Source of the DNA: Ficedula albicollis
Taxonomy: Eukaryota; Chordata; Aves; Passeriformes; Muscicapidae
Direction of reading: 5' to 3'
DNA length: 64,000 nucleotides
NCBI RefSeq assembly: GCF_000247815.1
Contig: NC_021678.1
Location: 24,815,036-24,879,035, forward strand
Shown here: piece by piece, positions 1-58,307 of the stretch
How positions within the stretch are numbered: position 1 is the first letter of the stretch
Layout of the letters: every line of letters begins with the position of its first letter
Position numbers and translations under genes: made by a program
Notes under the pieces: model-generated
Databases searched by the model: none
What the model was told of the DNA's origin: nothing
Seen by the model: only the letters and a program-made list of their open reading frames with translations

Positions 1-682
1 TGGTTTAATAAATATTGCATGGTGTACTATAAAACATAATTTTGAGGATTAGCTATTAAAGACCCTTTCTGTCAAAAAAATAAATGTTTCAGGGCACTTG
101 AGACAAAAAGTGCATCACATCACAATACTCTGTTCTGTCATGTCATAAGCAAGTGCTAGTGCCCAAAGTTTGCACAGACATTGTTGGACACACAATAGCT
201 GCTGTTTGCCTTAACAACTGACATATTGTTGCAGTTCCACTCATGGCTGCTGTACCAAGATGAGATCCTACAGAAAACCAAATTCTACTTTACAACACAG
301 TCAACTATTTTTTTGCCTCACTTTCTAGGTAAAAGTGAAGAACATTTTACACACAGAAATTATTGCAAACATGGTTGTAATACAAAAATAATATTATGCA
401 ATGAAAAAATTTGCTGGTTTTTTTCAGTAAAATAATTTAATATTTTAAAATCTAGTTTTACATTAATAAACAGTTGGTATCTCTCATTCTATGTTATTTC
501 CCCTTTTTATATATCTGCAATATTATCCCACTGCAATGTCTCTTTTTTGCATATTACTAAGAAATCAATAGTCTTTAGTGTCATCTTTTTGTCAAAGCTT
601 TGTTTACTGTGTGCATAGGAAACGTTCCCTATTTGTCAGAATGGTATATTTTTAATAGTAATTGTGGAAGGCATAGTAAACT

Positions 683-740
683 TCCTGGTTATGCTTACTA
701 CATAACCAGGATTGGGTCTGATGGCTGGCAAGCCAGCCAT
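683..740. repeat. Two adjacent short inverted repeats (hairpins)
   Basis: The first has 11-bp perfect arms (683-693 and 701-711; core CCTGGTTATG / CATAACCAGG) around a 7-nt loop. The second, 721-740, has 9-bp arms ATGGCTGGC / GCCAGCCAT separated by AA. They stand 9 bp apart. No coding sequence surrounds them. They could form cruciforms or be remnants of a palindromic element; function is unknown. Confidence 0.75.
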
Positions 741-1307
741 TAAAAAGAAAACAAACCAAAAACAGATTAAAAAATAATTAATTTTCATGTTACAGTACAA
801 GTTACTTGGTCCCAAGATTCCAGAGCTGATCAGGATCACCAGAGAACACAATGTCCATTCTGGAATAAAAAGACTCCTGGGAAACAGGGAAAGAAAATCA
901 GGATTTACAGAAAGAAAAGCAGCAATACATGTGGGCTTTTTGTTCAGACATTTTTTGTGCCAGTATTGACTGAGAGCAATACTGAGATGCAAAGCTATCT
1001 TTATCCCTTAATAAATTTCTAATCCCAACTACTATGTGAACTAATGCAAATTTGAAAGCCACAAACAAAAAGAGCAAATCAGCTCGTGACTGCTACGCAG
1101 GAGGAAAAGGTCTAATTACCATCTGGAGGAAAGGCAAACATGGTGCAGCATTTGCAGGACATGCTTTCATGTGACTTAACTAATGCTTCTAATATCCATC
1201 AGATGGAGGGGGCTCCACAAGTTTTAAATAATTTGCTTTGTGTTCATGTACAGTTTTGATCAAATAAATCTTGTTTCAAGTGAAATATAACCTCAAATTG
1301 TTAAAAC

Positions 1308-1457
1308 AGTTAGAAGGAATACAGCATTATAGCTAAGAGTGGTAGTATTTCAAAGGACACTATTAAAAAAAAAGTATTCTAGAGTTAGAAGGAATACAGC
1401 ATTATAGCTAAGAGTAGTAGTATTTTAAAGGACACTATTAAAAAAAAAGTATTCTAG
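1308..1457. repeat. 75-bp tandem duplication, two copies
   Basis: Copy 1 is 1308-1382 and copy 2 is 1383-1457, with about two mismatches. Each unit starts AGTTAGAAGGAATACAGC and ends in a poly-A run followed by GTATTCTAG. The copies abut exactly. Confidence 0.95.
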
Positions 1458-1886
1458 ATGGATTTAGTCTTGTGTGGTTCTGTGAAAGATTGTTACAGTC
1501 AACACAATATGGGGAGAGCTTTTACTAGACTAACTACTATATATGAAAAATGCAACTATCCACCAGTGCAGCTCAGTATTTTGATATTAACTGAAAATCC
1601 ACATAAAATAAGCTTTTTCAGTTAAATACAAACCCAGAAGTTGCAGCCTTCTTGAAAAGCTTTATCATGAGGATCTGAAGTTCTTAATTGCATGAGGCAG
1701 TTAATCAAAGAGAATCAGCTATGTAAGTTTCAAGTTGTTGATGCTTCCCATTAAATCTGAGGTTTGCTTCTCACTCCCCTACAAAGATACATGACTATTT
1801 CTGAATATGAGTCTTGAAGAGGGTTTTCTTGCAGATAAACTGGAAGCAATAAGAAAAATTTTTTGCTATAGCTTCAATGAAGTCAA

Positions 1887-1915
1887 CATGTCAAAACTTG
1901 AATGCTTTTGACATG
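1887..1915. repeat. Short perfect inverted repeat
   Basis: Ten-base arms CATGTCAAAA (1887-1896) and TTTTGACATG (1906-1915) flank a 9-nt loop. No associated gene; role unknown. Confidence 0.75.
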
Positions 1916-2744
1916 ACATGTTTACAATAAATATTCTTGAACTATTTGTTGAAATACCTGATCCTTCTTCGATTTTTGATATTTATATTATTGCTTTTTC
2001 TTCTGCCATTTAATTTCAGATAAAGTCTATTCAACAAAACATCACAAGTTTACTTGGAAAAATTGAGATAATTTGTCAATTTTTATATTTTCTCTGTCAT
2101 CATTCCCAGAAGTGTTGTTGACATCAAGAGAAATGCACTCCAAGCGTTCTGTTGGCAGTGGTGTCTCCATAGGTAGGAAGAACTGCCATTATATGCTACC
2201 AGGAAAACTCACCTCACACAGTCAATACTGTGATAAAGATAAGTATCTAAAATGGGGAAAGTGAATTGCCCTATGAAGACATATTTCCCCACTGACTGCT
2301 GAAAAAGTATGGCAAATTTAGATTAAACACACAGACTTTTCTGAAGCCAAAATTAGATCAATCCTATTCCAAAACATTTTAACACTCAATTTATTTTCTT
2401 TTACTGCAAACATAAAGTAATATCCTTATATGTTGAAGCTTCCAAATGCCACGTTTCTATGGCAATTCTTAGATTAACTGGTCCTGCAGTAAGGCATTAA
2501 AGAAACCCAAACCATGTAATAAATAGTAGTATATCCAGGTTATTGACAGGAGCCTGAGTAGTGATTCTGGGCAAGCTCTTGAGTGTCCAACCTCCAGTGT
2601 TATAATTTTTTTCTCTGTATATTATATATGATTGCACTATTCCTGTTACTCATATAATAAAGGCTCATAAAATACTGAGTACAAAACAAAGTCTCGTTTT
2701 TGTTCTGTGTAACAGAAAGAGAAGTCTCTAAGACACAGCTCTAT

Positions 2745-3470
2745 CAAAGGCTTCAGGAGAACCGTGTATGTAGCATGTACAGGACAACCAAGGGATCAGC
2801 CCCAGCTTGGGGGAAGGCAGGTCCTGCCTGAGCAACCTGACCTCCTTTTATGACCAGATGATCCACCCAATGGATGAGGGAAAAGCTGTGGAGTCATCCA
2901 CCTGGACTTCAGAAAAGTCTTCAACACTGTCTCCTCCAGCAGTCCCCTGGAAAGGCTGGCAGCCATGGCCTGCACAGGGGATCTCTTTGCTGGCTACAGA
3001 ACTGCCTGGAAGGCAGGCCAGAGCACGGGGTGAATGGTGCCACAAGGGCTGTCCCCAGGGACCAGAGCTGGGAACAGTCCTGTTTGATATCTGTGTCAAG
3101 GATCTGGATGACCCCTCAGTAAGTGCACAGACACTAAGCTGGGCAGGAGTGTTGATCTGCTGGAGGCCAGGGAGGCTCTGCAGAAGGATCTGGGTAGGTT
3201 GAATCAATGAGCCGAGGCCAGTGGTGTGAGGCTCAATGAGAGGCACTGCCAGGTCCTGCACTTGGCTCACAACAGCCCCATGCAGGGCTACAGGCTGGGA
3301 CAGAGGGGCTGCAGAGTGGCCCAGAGGAAAAGAACCCAGGGGCACTGGTCAACAGCAGCTGATCATGAGCCAGGAGCTGCCCAGGTGGCCAAGACAGCCA
3401 GTGGCATCCTGGCCTTTATCAGAAACAGCGTGGCCACAGGACCAGGACTGTGATCATCCCCCTGCATTGG
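2745..3470 (+). mobile_element. CR1 LINE fragment (reverse transcriptase region), degenerate
   Basis: Translating across frames recovers the CR1 reverse-transcriptase series: a 'SFYDQMIHPMDEGKAV' type stretch, then 'LDFxKVFNTVS', then a 'GCPQGPELGTVLF' box (PQGSVLGPVLF in active elements), then 'KDLDD', and finally the conserved end 'CQVLHLAHNSPMQGYRLG' with 'AKTASGILAFIRNSVATG'. The series is broken by frameshifts and stops and is missing segments, including the FADDT active-site box. There is no endonuclease domain or 3' end, so this is a dead 5'- and 3'-truncated copy. The boundaries are approximate. Confidence 0.9.
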
Positions 3471-5566
3471 TTTAACTAGAGTGATCTAGAAACTACATTG
3501 GTTAGAACTGCAATGAGCCCAATGCAGCACAAAGTGTTAACTTTGGGGACAGATCAGAGGAGAAATGGCAGAGCCTATGAAAAAATGCCACCACATAACT
3601 GGAAATACCAATAAAAACACGGGGTACATCGATTAAAGAAAACAGAAAGGACAGTGCTGGGTGCCAAAGGTGACAGACAGATTAAGATGGATGAAACAAG
3701 AATTACTTCAGATTTAACCACAAACAAGCCACCTGTGACCTTACAGCACTTCAATAAGCTCAATCACCAGGAAGAATTCTGGAGATCAGTGAAAGCGTGG
3801 GTGGACAGAAAGCCAAGACAATATAAAAATATACCATCAAATATTTTGAAAGAACTGAAGACAGAATGTAGGACTGCAGTGAAAGGGCAATATAGGCTGT
3901 GAAGAACACATTTCAAATTAAATTTATGAAGTGTTTACTTTCAATTAAAAGAAATTGGAGCAGTTTAAAAGAAACAGAACATAAAGAGGGAGTTAGGAAC
4001 AGTGGCAAGCAAGTGACGGAGTGAACGAGAAAGGATGGTGACATTAAGCAGCAGAAAGTATAAAGCAGACTTCTAATTCACAAAGAGATGAAAAAGATTG
4101 TCATAGAGTTTACATCTATTTTAAGTCAGTATATTTGATGCACAATCAAGATAGTTTTTTAACATCTTTAACATCTTCCTCTGACATTTAAAGGAAGCAA
4201 TGAATTTTCAAAAAGCATTGCTTTAAATTCCTAAAGGAAAAAATTTAATAAAATTCCCTTTCACCTTTTTATCCACACCATCTGGAAACATTTACAGTTG
4301 CTAAAAACTCCTGCTATCGGGAACAAAAGAACCACACACACAAAATCCAGGCTTCATACAGCCTCCTCCAAACCAGGAAATCACAGCAAATTGGGAAGGA
4401 TTTGCAACTAGCACTTAGCCTTCACCTCATGGAGTTTATTTTTAGGATTGAGTGGCAAGCTGTAACTCCAGAGTGAAAGAATAAAGAAAAAAAATGAGAT
4501 GGAGTCACAGTTTTTGTTTTCATACTTCCTGGTTTTATCTTCAATTACTTGTTCAAGAGTAAGAAATAAAAAGTTAAAAGCAAAGCCTTATCACTAGATT
4601 AAGTGCTCCTTTCTTGTGCCAGACTTTCATCTTATATTTTCAATCTTATATAAATTAAAAGCTCCCTGGAACAGGAACACTGTTTATGCAAGTCTAAAGC
4701 AACACATATGCAGTACCTGTTACTGTTCAGTTATTGGTAGGATGACATGAAGGCTCTGCTCTGAGCAAGCCTCTTTTGTGACACACAAACTGACACAGGA
4801 CAGAGATGCTGTGTGTGAGCTGTGCACAGCCCAATGTTTATCAACAGAGCTCAGGCACAACCAGGCCCTGCTATCCCAGCCCAGAACTGCCAGCTCAACT
4901 TCACTTGTTCACATAGAACTTAGGAAATTTTCTTTTAGTTCTGCATCTTTCCAGTTATTACAAACTTTAAATTCACACATAAAAACCCTCCGCCCTCTCT
5001 CCATTGCCATTAAGCCTGAGACTAAAGAAAAGATAATCCTACCTAAATACAAGGAATTCATGCTTTGGATTGGATTTGGATTCATTTTTTATCCCTATCC
5101 TCTGTCAAAATCAGTTTAAATAAACCAACAGAAATTAGTCCCAAAGCACTTTTTATCCAACAGAAAGCAAGTTAAAATTAAAATATTAAATTACAAATAT
5201 TAAAATTATTATTTAAGCCATCATTGTATTTTAATATCCAAACCAAAGCCCTGAAGGGGCAAAAGAAAAATTATAGTGAGGAAACAGATACTGAACTTTA
5301 AAAATTAAGATACAAGAAGCTACATTGCTGCTGGTAACACTCTCTTTACTATTGCATTTAATTCGAACTATCTGAATGAAACTTGCATATGAAATAAATA
5401 GGTGGAGCCAGCCAGCCAGATCACAGAAGATGAAATAGCAACTCTGGACTGCAGTTGTTTCTTGGTTTTGCCCCACACACACATAAACAGTCTTGCTTTT
5501 AACACCCTTCTTAAGTTTTACCTTTTGTGGCTAAGCTGTCAGTACAGGGGACCCACAAAGCCCAAT
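3471..5566. other. Intergenic DNA, nothing recognised
   Basis: AT-rich sequence between the CR1 fragment and a 261-bp tandem duplication. Reading frames are short, carry no recognisable domain and lack splice or start context. I see no RNA gene and no clear repeat family. Confidence 0.55.
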
Positions 5567-6087
5567 ATCATTTTTGAAAAACAAACGCTGATTATTACAA
5601 CAAATCAAGAGTAAGAGCACTTGAAAGGCTCTCTATTCATAGGGTGGGACTAGCCGTGAAACTGATTTTATACAGTTTAAAGAAATTGACTGTCATGAGT
5701 TTAAAGACTCATGACAGAACACTGCTGTTCAGTTCATAAACGCTTTGTGGCAGGAGCATCCAATGCCTCACTATTATTACTGAACTTACAAACGGACTAT
5801 CCTCCTTATACAGCAAACTATTGTCACATCATTTTTGAAAAACAAACGCTGATTATTACAACAAATCAAGAGTAAGAGCACTTGAAAGGCTCTCTATTCA
5901 TAGGGTGGGACTAGCCGTGAAACTGATTTTATACAGTTTAAAGAAATTGACTGTCATGAGTTTAAAGACTCATGACAGAACACTGCTGTTCAGTTCATAA
6001 ACGCTTTGTGGCAGGAGCATCCAATACCTCACTATTATTACTGAACTTACACACGGACTATCCTCCTTACACAGCAAACTATTGTCA
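5567..6087. repeat. 261-bp tandem duplication, two copies
   Basis: Copy 1 is about 5567-5827 and copy 2 is 5828-6087, at a constant offset of 261 bp and with about three mismatches. Each copy carries the same perfect inverted repeat, arms CTGTCATGAGT / ACTCATGACAG around TTAAAG (5690-5717 and 5951-5978). Confidence 0.95.
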
Positions 6088-7094
6088 TGCCAATAAAACG
6101 GGCTGGGGAATGATGCACACCAGAGGCTTGATCTTCAGAAGCTCATCACGCAGCTTAAATTAATGGCAATTGCAGGCACTCAGGTTCATGCGAGGATACT
6201 TCATTACACGATTCTCCCTGGGTGTTCGTCTCGCTGTCAGGTGTCTCTGAGGTCTCAGCACGGCCTCGGCCGCTGCTGGATGGAGCTCCTGCCTCTCACA
6301 GCCCAAACTCTGTCCCCATGGCGCTAATCGCCCCTAATCCAGGCAGCGGAAACGCCTCTTGCTTTCAAGCGAGGAACCGCCCCGCGTTTGGTGGCATGTA
6401 CACAACACAACTATTAAAACACAATTATACTTCAGGGTGAGGAAGGAATCATTTGTGGGAAGAGAAGGTTGCGAGATAAGGAAATTCAGGCCTGTCCCAG
6501 TGATTAAATAAGATACCGGAGATACCAAACGGGCAGCACAAGAACATCACACCCTGCTATGACAGAACATAAACTAGTAGCAGCTCTAGGGAAAACACCG
6601 GACCGCAAACAAAAGAAAACGTCTTCCAACGTTGTCTTTTGCTATCAACACTTTCCTCGGCGCTCCACGTCCAAGCCCAAGGCCCCGGGAGGCACTGCCG
6701 GCCCACACAGCGCTCCTGACACAGGGCGCGCCCCTCACGGCCCTTGGGCTCCCGCGGCGGCACGGGGGACTCAGGGCACCAGCCAGCACGGAGGGGAAGC
6801 TGTCCCCCGCCCAGGGAACGTCACCCTCCGCCACAGGGCCGGGGACACCCCTCCTGCACGGGACAGCGGAGCGGCGCGGGCTGTCCTTTGGGGCCAGAAG
6901 ATAAAGGGTCCCTCTGGCACACGCCGATCCCGTAAGGACACACAGCGGACTACAGGGAAGCAGGACAGAGGGAGGGGCGAGCACTCGATCCTCACGCCAG
7001 TGCTGCCTTCCTGCTCTGAGGTACGGGGAGGGGGGCAGCGCCCCCTCCATCTTGAGCCCGACACCGACTTACCCGCCCGGAGCCTCCGCGCGCT

Positions 7095-7133
7095 CCTATT
7101 GGCTGGGGCCGCGGCGGCCGCGTCACGTGGGCA
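7095..7133. promoter_or_regulatory. Inverted CCAAT box and E-box just upstream of SLK
   Basis: ATTGG at 7098-7102 is an inverted CCAAT (NF-Y type) motif within CCTATTGGCTG. GCGGCCGC lies at 7114-7121. CACGTG at 7124-7129 within GTCACGTGG is a consensus E-box (USF/MYC/TFEB-type binding site). Their clustering in the CpG island immediately before the poly-C block suggests the core promoter. The motifs are seen directly; factor binding is inferred. Confidence 0.5.
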
Positions 7134-53236
<46,103 letters not shown>

Positions 53237-56057
53237 CTCTGGGAACTTCTGTAGGTTTTTTCACGTTTGGAATTCTCCCTCCTTACGCTCTAACCCGACT
53301 CACCTGCGGTATGAACATCGGGGACCCCGCGTGTCTTGTTTTCAGTGGAGACAATCAGTGTCAGGAGCGGTTTCTTCACTCCCCTGGACAGAAGAAACAA
53401 ACCAAGTGTTGGTGTACAATGGTATTGTTACGTCCTTCAGATGTTTCAAGACTAAGTGGGCTTTTTATCCCAGTCTTTAAAAGTACAATACCCACGGTTT
53501 GAATTTAAGCCTGAAATATTAATTATGCTCTTTTTCATCACAAAAAAAAATGGTTTCTCATCTGAACATTTAAATGGTGTAATATTAGTTCTGCTACTGT
53601 GTTTTTAAGCATCAGATTTCTCCACAAGAGAATTCCACAATTGAAACTGCCATGAGAGGTTTAAAATTTCATAATGTGAGCAGTGTCTTCATGGCAAGGA
53701 CTGAAACTAATTACTAAGAACATGCCAGTAATCAGAAAAGCAAACCCTTATGTTTAAACACAATTGGTAAAAGCAAAAGCCTTTTCAACTTCTTTCAAAA
53801 GAAACCTCTGGCATAAATTAAACTGAGCTGATCTCCATGACATGTTTTGTCCATTAGTTCCATAATGAAATGGGGTGCTAGTTTAATTAATACAGTGCCT
53901 GAAACACTTAGATATGCTGATCCTGGCAACAGGATACTGTTTTGTCATTTAAAAACACAAAACTCCTTAGCATTGTTGTTACTGTACAAAACAAGATTTC
54001 TTGCTGCTACTGCCATTTTTGTTGTAAATCCTCACCCTAAAATATTTTGCACTAAAATATGTAAAGGTGAAAGAAATGCTAACTTTAAAATGCAGTTTAT
54101 TATTTTCTTTAGCTATTACATACAGGTGGTTAGTTCTACAAATTGAAAAACTGTAGAATGTATTTTTTAGAAAGCAGAGTGCAAAATGCACGTGGTTTCT
54201 TTAACTGTACCTGGGATGGGTAGAGCCATTGTTCTGTTCTTACCAAAGCCTGTTCATTTGAACTCCATTGCAGAAGTGGAGGTGGATGGTCATATTTATA
54301 AACAACCATGGCTGAAGTCTGATTTCACTAGAAGTGTTAGATTCCTTGTTTTTTTTAATTTTAGTCATTTTATTTTAAGGAAAGATTTAAGTTAAATATA
54401 TAGACAAACTCCTTTATGAAGCTGGGTGTTTTGCTTTTGTGTTGCCACCTACTAACATAGGCAGGTTTTATTTTTTGAGTTCCTAGATGTACCATAAGTT
54501 ATTTGCCTGACTGATCTGTAGTGGGAAATCTGAACTGTGTCTCCTATAGCAGGGTAGGGAAATGAAATACAGCTGTATTAGGTCACTTTTGCTGCACTCC
54601 TTTTGGTGGATAGAGGTTGAGTCATAACAAGAAAGAGTATAAGCTGTACTTGGGTATGTTGGAGTTCCGTTTGTAAAATAGTATTTGCTTTCTGTCTTTT
54701 GAGGCCTGACTTTCTCTGATCTCTTTGGGCATCAACTGCACCTGTTTTGTTTTGCTTGCTTTGACCGTGCAACTGGTGCCCATTCCATGGTGTTCATTTC
54801 ATGGGAACAGTGTTGCTGCATGGCAATGAACTCAGAAATAACATAGGACTTTAATCAGCTGTGGTTGAAACCTTGGATGCTGAAATCCTCAGATGTTGAA
54901 CAGATACCTTCTCAATGAAGACACTTAATTTACAGCACAGTAAAAAGAAAATTGGAAAATGCATGTTTTAATTTAAATTTTGTAACTTTTTGATAGCATA
55001 ATTACTTTAATAGCTAGCCTTAATTTCTGGCATTTTATTATTTTAAATGTGTATTGTATACTGTTGTAAATTCACACCATATCTCTAGAATGTTCTCTGT
55101 TGCTAAATGCAAAGTTTTTTTGAATTGTTTGTTTAGTAGGGAGAAAAAAAGTGTCTGAAGACCTTTTCCTTTTTAAACTCCACCTTCACAAATTGACTGT
55201 TATTAAGATAATATCAAATAATCTCTATCTCTATTTAACAGAATTTGTTTGCAGTTTCGTATGAAGTAGGCTCAGTGCTTTACCTGGGGAGTAAGCAGGG
55301 CAGGCAGATTTCCTCTTCTGGATTATGTCTACATTCATCCCCATTAAGTCCTCACAGAGAAATGTTAATAATCTTCTCCTTACGTTTCTGGTGGTTTCAG
55401 TGATACATTGCTAATATGTATTGGCATTCTCTTTACCTCTGTCTGAATCTCTTACATCTTTTATTTGAAGATCCTTTTCACACAGGCCCTGCAATCTGAT
55501 CTCATTGTAAATTGCACAAATAACTGTAACTGAGCTCTGGGATGAAGGGAGGGATCAGATGTGGCAATGGAAGCCTTGCTCAGGTCTCCAGGTGGGGAGC
55601 CCTGTGCACTTGCAGCCTTGTGAACTGGGCTGAGAATTGATACCAAGCGTGAAAATATGTTTTCTGAGTGATAACAAGAACTAGCAAGGGTACTTACACA
55701 TCTAGACTGATAAAATTGGGTTTAAGTGCTGCAGAATGTGAGACAGGTGTTACAATATTGTATCAGTGTCAGAAAATTCAATTCAAATTAATTTAGTCTC
55801 ACATAGGCCTAAAAGACATCTCCTGAGATGCGAAATCCAATCTCAGTACTATCTCCTGTCACCTCCCTAATGAATGTTAGCAGCTCCATCTCCAGGGTGG
55901 TGAGATGTGTTTTCTGCAGCCAAAACAATGTACTTACAAATTCTTACTGTTTGGCAGATCTGATTCTCCCCACATGCTCTTCCAAAGTTGGAAATCAGTA
56001 TCTGCTCACCATTGTGTTTTATGTTGTAAATTCTGCTCACAGGAAAATGAGCACGGC

Positions 56058-56094
56058 AATAAATCTCTGGATTGCAGTGCTGTGTGTGGGTTGT
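56058..56094 (+). terminator. SLK: Proximal SLK poly(A) signal with GU-rich element
   Basis: AATAAA at 56058-56063 is followed 17 bases later by TGTGTGTGGGTTGT (56081-56094), the classical downstream GU-rich element. It would give a 3' UTR of about 2.85 kb. Confidence 0.6.
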
Positions 56095-57710
56095 CCTCCC
56101 ATGTTTACAACTGATCCTCATGGAAAACCTGCCTGCAGAGCCTCAGCCTCACACCATGTGCTTCCCGAGCTCCGAAAAGTGCATTTTGGCACTGCTTAAG
56201 GCATCCAGGGAGATCTGGGGCTAAAGGTCTTTGGGTGCACCTGCTGTCCTGTTTTTAGGATATTCTGGTTGAGGAGGGGTTACCCACCCAGGGGAAAGTG
56301 GGCTGTGGCAGCCCTTGATCTTCTGAAGTTCCAGGGAAACTTTGCTGTTTATTTTATGAAGAAAAAATACTCCAGCATTTGATCCTCTCTGATTCCCATA
56401 AAACAAATATTCCTTCTTCAAGCACTCTGCTGTCTCTGGTGTATACATGAGAACTATACACAGCATGTAAAGATATGATACTGAAGTTGTTATGATTGAT
56501 TATATAGGTCATGATTTGTAAACACCTTCTGAAGGAAAACCTTTATTTGAATTGGCATCTGAATTCACATTCCCTGGTTGCAGGGCTGCACTGTCCTGAC
56601 CATCAGCATTCACTCAGTGATTTTTCACATCACATTTAAAACTGATGTTGCATCTGAGCTGCATCCTTTTTTCCAGGTAATCTTTTAAGCTAATATTCTT
56701 TTAAAATTGCATTAATGGATACTCAATATCTAATCAATCACACAGTTAAAGAAATTATTCTTCTGTCCCAGAGGACTTTATGATAATTCCATTCTACTGA
56801 ATTTTTTTCCTTAAAGATTGGAAATATAGCACCTTAACTAAGACAGAACTAAGCAAAGTAGCAATGAAATTGCTTCTGTCACACCATGTCTTTTGTGCCA
56901 GCAAAAGGAAGTTTAAGTTGATTCTCCAACTGAAATAGTATTTGCCTTGCAAGTATTTCAAGCTTTCTTTGGTACAGGAAAGATTCAAATAAGGTGTTTT
57001 AACTTCAGGCACTTGAGTCTACTTCTAGGCAGCCTGGTTTTCAGAGCTGTTGTGCAGCTGCAGCTCCCAGGACCTCAGAAATACGTTGTTGCTGAACGCT
57101 GAAGTGTACAAATAAGCTCAGTGCTAGTTGCTTCCACTGACCTACTGCTTCTTGGTTCATCTGCTGTGGAGAAGAGGGGCAAGTTGGAGGACAGTGACTC
57201 TTGGGCTGTTTGAGGAAAGGGCAGGGGGGACTGTTTAGGACCATCACTGTGTCGATAAGTTCTATGTTAGCATTTACACTCCGGTCATTTTATGTCAAAA
57301 TCTGTATTTCTGGATCTCTAAAACTTCCTTGCATTGATGTGTCCATGCAAATTTCCCATTTCCAGACTACTTCTGCCATCTTCACAGCAGTTGAAATAAG
57401 ATTATAGAGAACTAACTTTCCTTGTTCACAGGCAAACCAAAGCCAGGATGCCCCATCATTTCTCAGTCTTGTGAAACATCAGAACAGATAAAGGGAAGGA
57501 GAAGACAAAGGAAATTATGGTGTTTCTTTTACAGAACTTTTACTTGTTCTGCATCCCCTTTCTCCAGCTCAGTCCTCGTGCTTTTTTTCTGTAGCTCCTT
57601 TGCACATCTGGCTTTTGGGCAGCTGTGGTGCCAGAGGAAAGCCCCTCAAGCACAAACATGCTTCAGCCCAACATCTGAGAAAGGGCTCATGTGCTTCCCC
57701 TGTACTGAAA

Positions 57711-57916
57711 GCAGAAGGGAGTGGCTGAGTCCGGGGTTACCCTGATTTAACAAAGTCTTCCACATTTACAATTAGGTGATAAAGCCTCTTTGGTAATGAG
57801 AATCAGTCCTGAAGCAGAAGGGAGTGGCTGAGTCTGGGGTTACCCTGATTTAACAAAGTCTTCCACATTTACAATTAGGTGGTAAAGCCTCTTTGGTAGT
57901 GAGAATCAGTCCTAAA
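57711..57916. repeat. 103-bp tandem duplication in the SLK 3' UTR
   Basis: Copies 57711-57813 and 57814-57916 start GCAGAAGGGAGTGGCTGAGT and end GAGAATCAGTCCT. There are about three to five mismatches. Confidence 0.95.
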
Positions 57917-58252
57917 ATGGTGGAAAAAACAGAAACTAGGAAGGGACATTGAGTGGCATCTAATGTTGAACTGTCACCCCATTTTCTGTCAGGAAGCCAA
58001 GCAGAGCAGGAGCATCCTGTGACAAAACACGCGCCTGAGGCACCACCAGCCTCGTGTTCTCCCAACAGTTTGTTGAATGTTTTGTGTTAACTGCAAACCA
58101 AGTTATTTTTGCCTTACTTCTGTAAGCAACCAAAAGTCATGAGATGGATGAATAATTGGCTAAGGGTCTCTGTACAGCTTGTGGAAGTGAACTTGCAGTA
58201 GCAGCCATACAACAGTTTTGGGGGTTTTTTTGTCTTGTTTTTCAAAGTAATT

Positions 58253-58258
58253 TTATTT
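58253..58258 (-). terminator. COL17A1: COL17A1 poly(A) signal
   Basis: TTTATT on the + strand is AATAAA on the - strand. It is the only canonical signal between the COL17A1 stop (59194) and this point, giving a 3' UTR of about 0.95 kb, similar to mammals. A downstream TGTTGTATGG on the - strand is GU-rich. Confidence 0.6.
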
Positions 58259-58301
58259 CATGGCTTTCTGTAGAATATTGTAATAATTCTGCTGTAAATA
58301 C

Positions 58302-58307
58302 AATAAA
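58302..58307 (+). terminator. SLK: Distal SLK poly(A) signal
   Basis: AATAAA in TACAATAAAATCAC, preceded by two UGUA-type motifs (TTGTAATAATT at about 58279, CTGTAAATAC at about 58292) of the kind bound by CFIm. Cleavage would be expected 15-30 bases downstream. The 3' UTR would be about 5.1 kb. Confidence 0.6.

Larger units (their letters stand above)
1..2744. other. Intergenic DNA upstream of SLK, no gene seen
   Basis: AT-rich sequence with only short, stop-bounded reading frames and no recognisable domain. It contains a 75-bp tandem duplication (1308-1457) and perfect inverted repeats at 683-711, 721-740 and 1887-1915, annotated separately. STN1 (OBFC1) is the usual neighbour on this side in vertebrates, but I could not recognise any of its exons here. 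Confidence 0.6.

Noticed and set aside
1..6200. Possible STN1 (OBFC1) exons on the - strand
   Set aside because: Expected by synteny, but no frame resembles the STN1 OB-fold protein, so it probably lies beyond the window.
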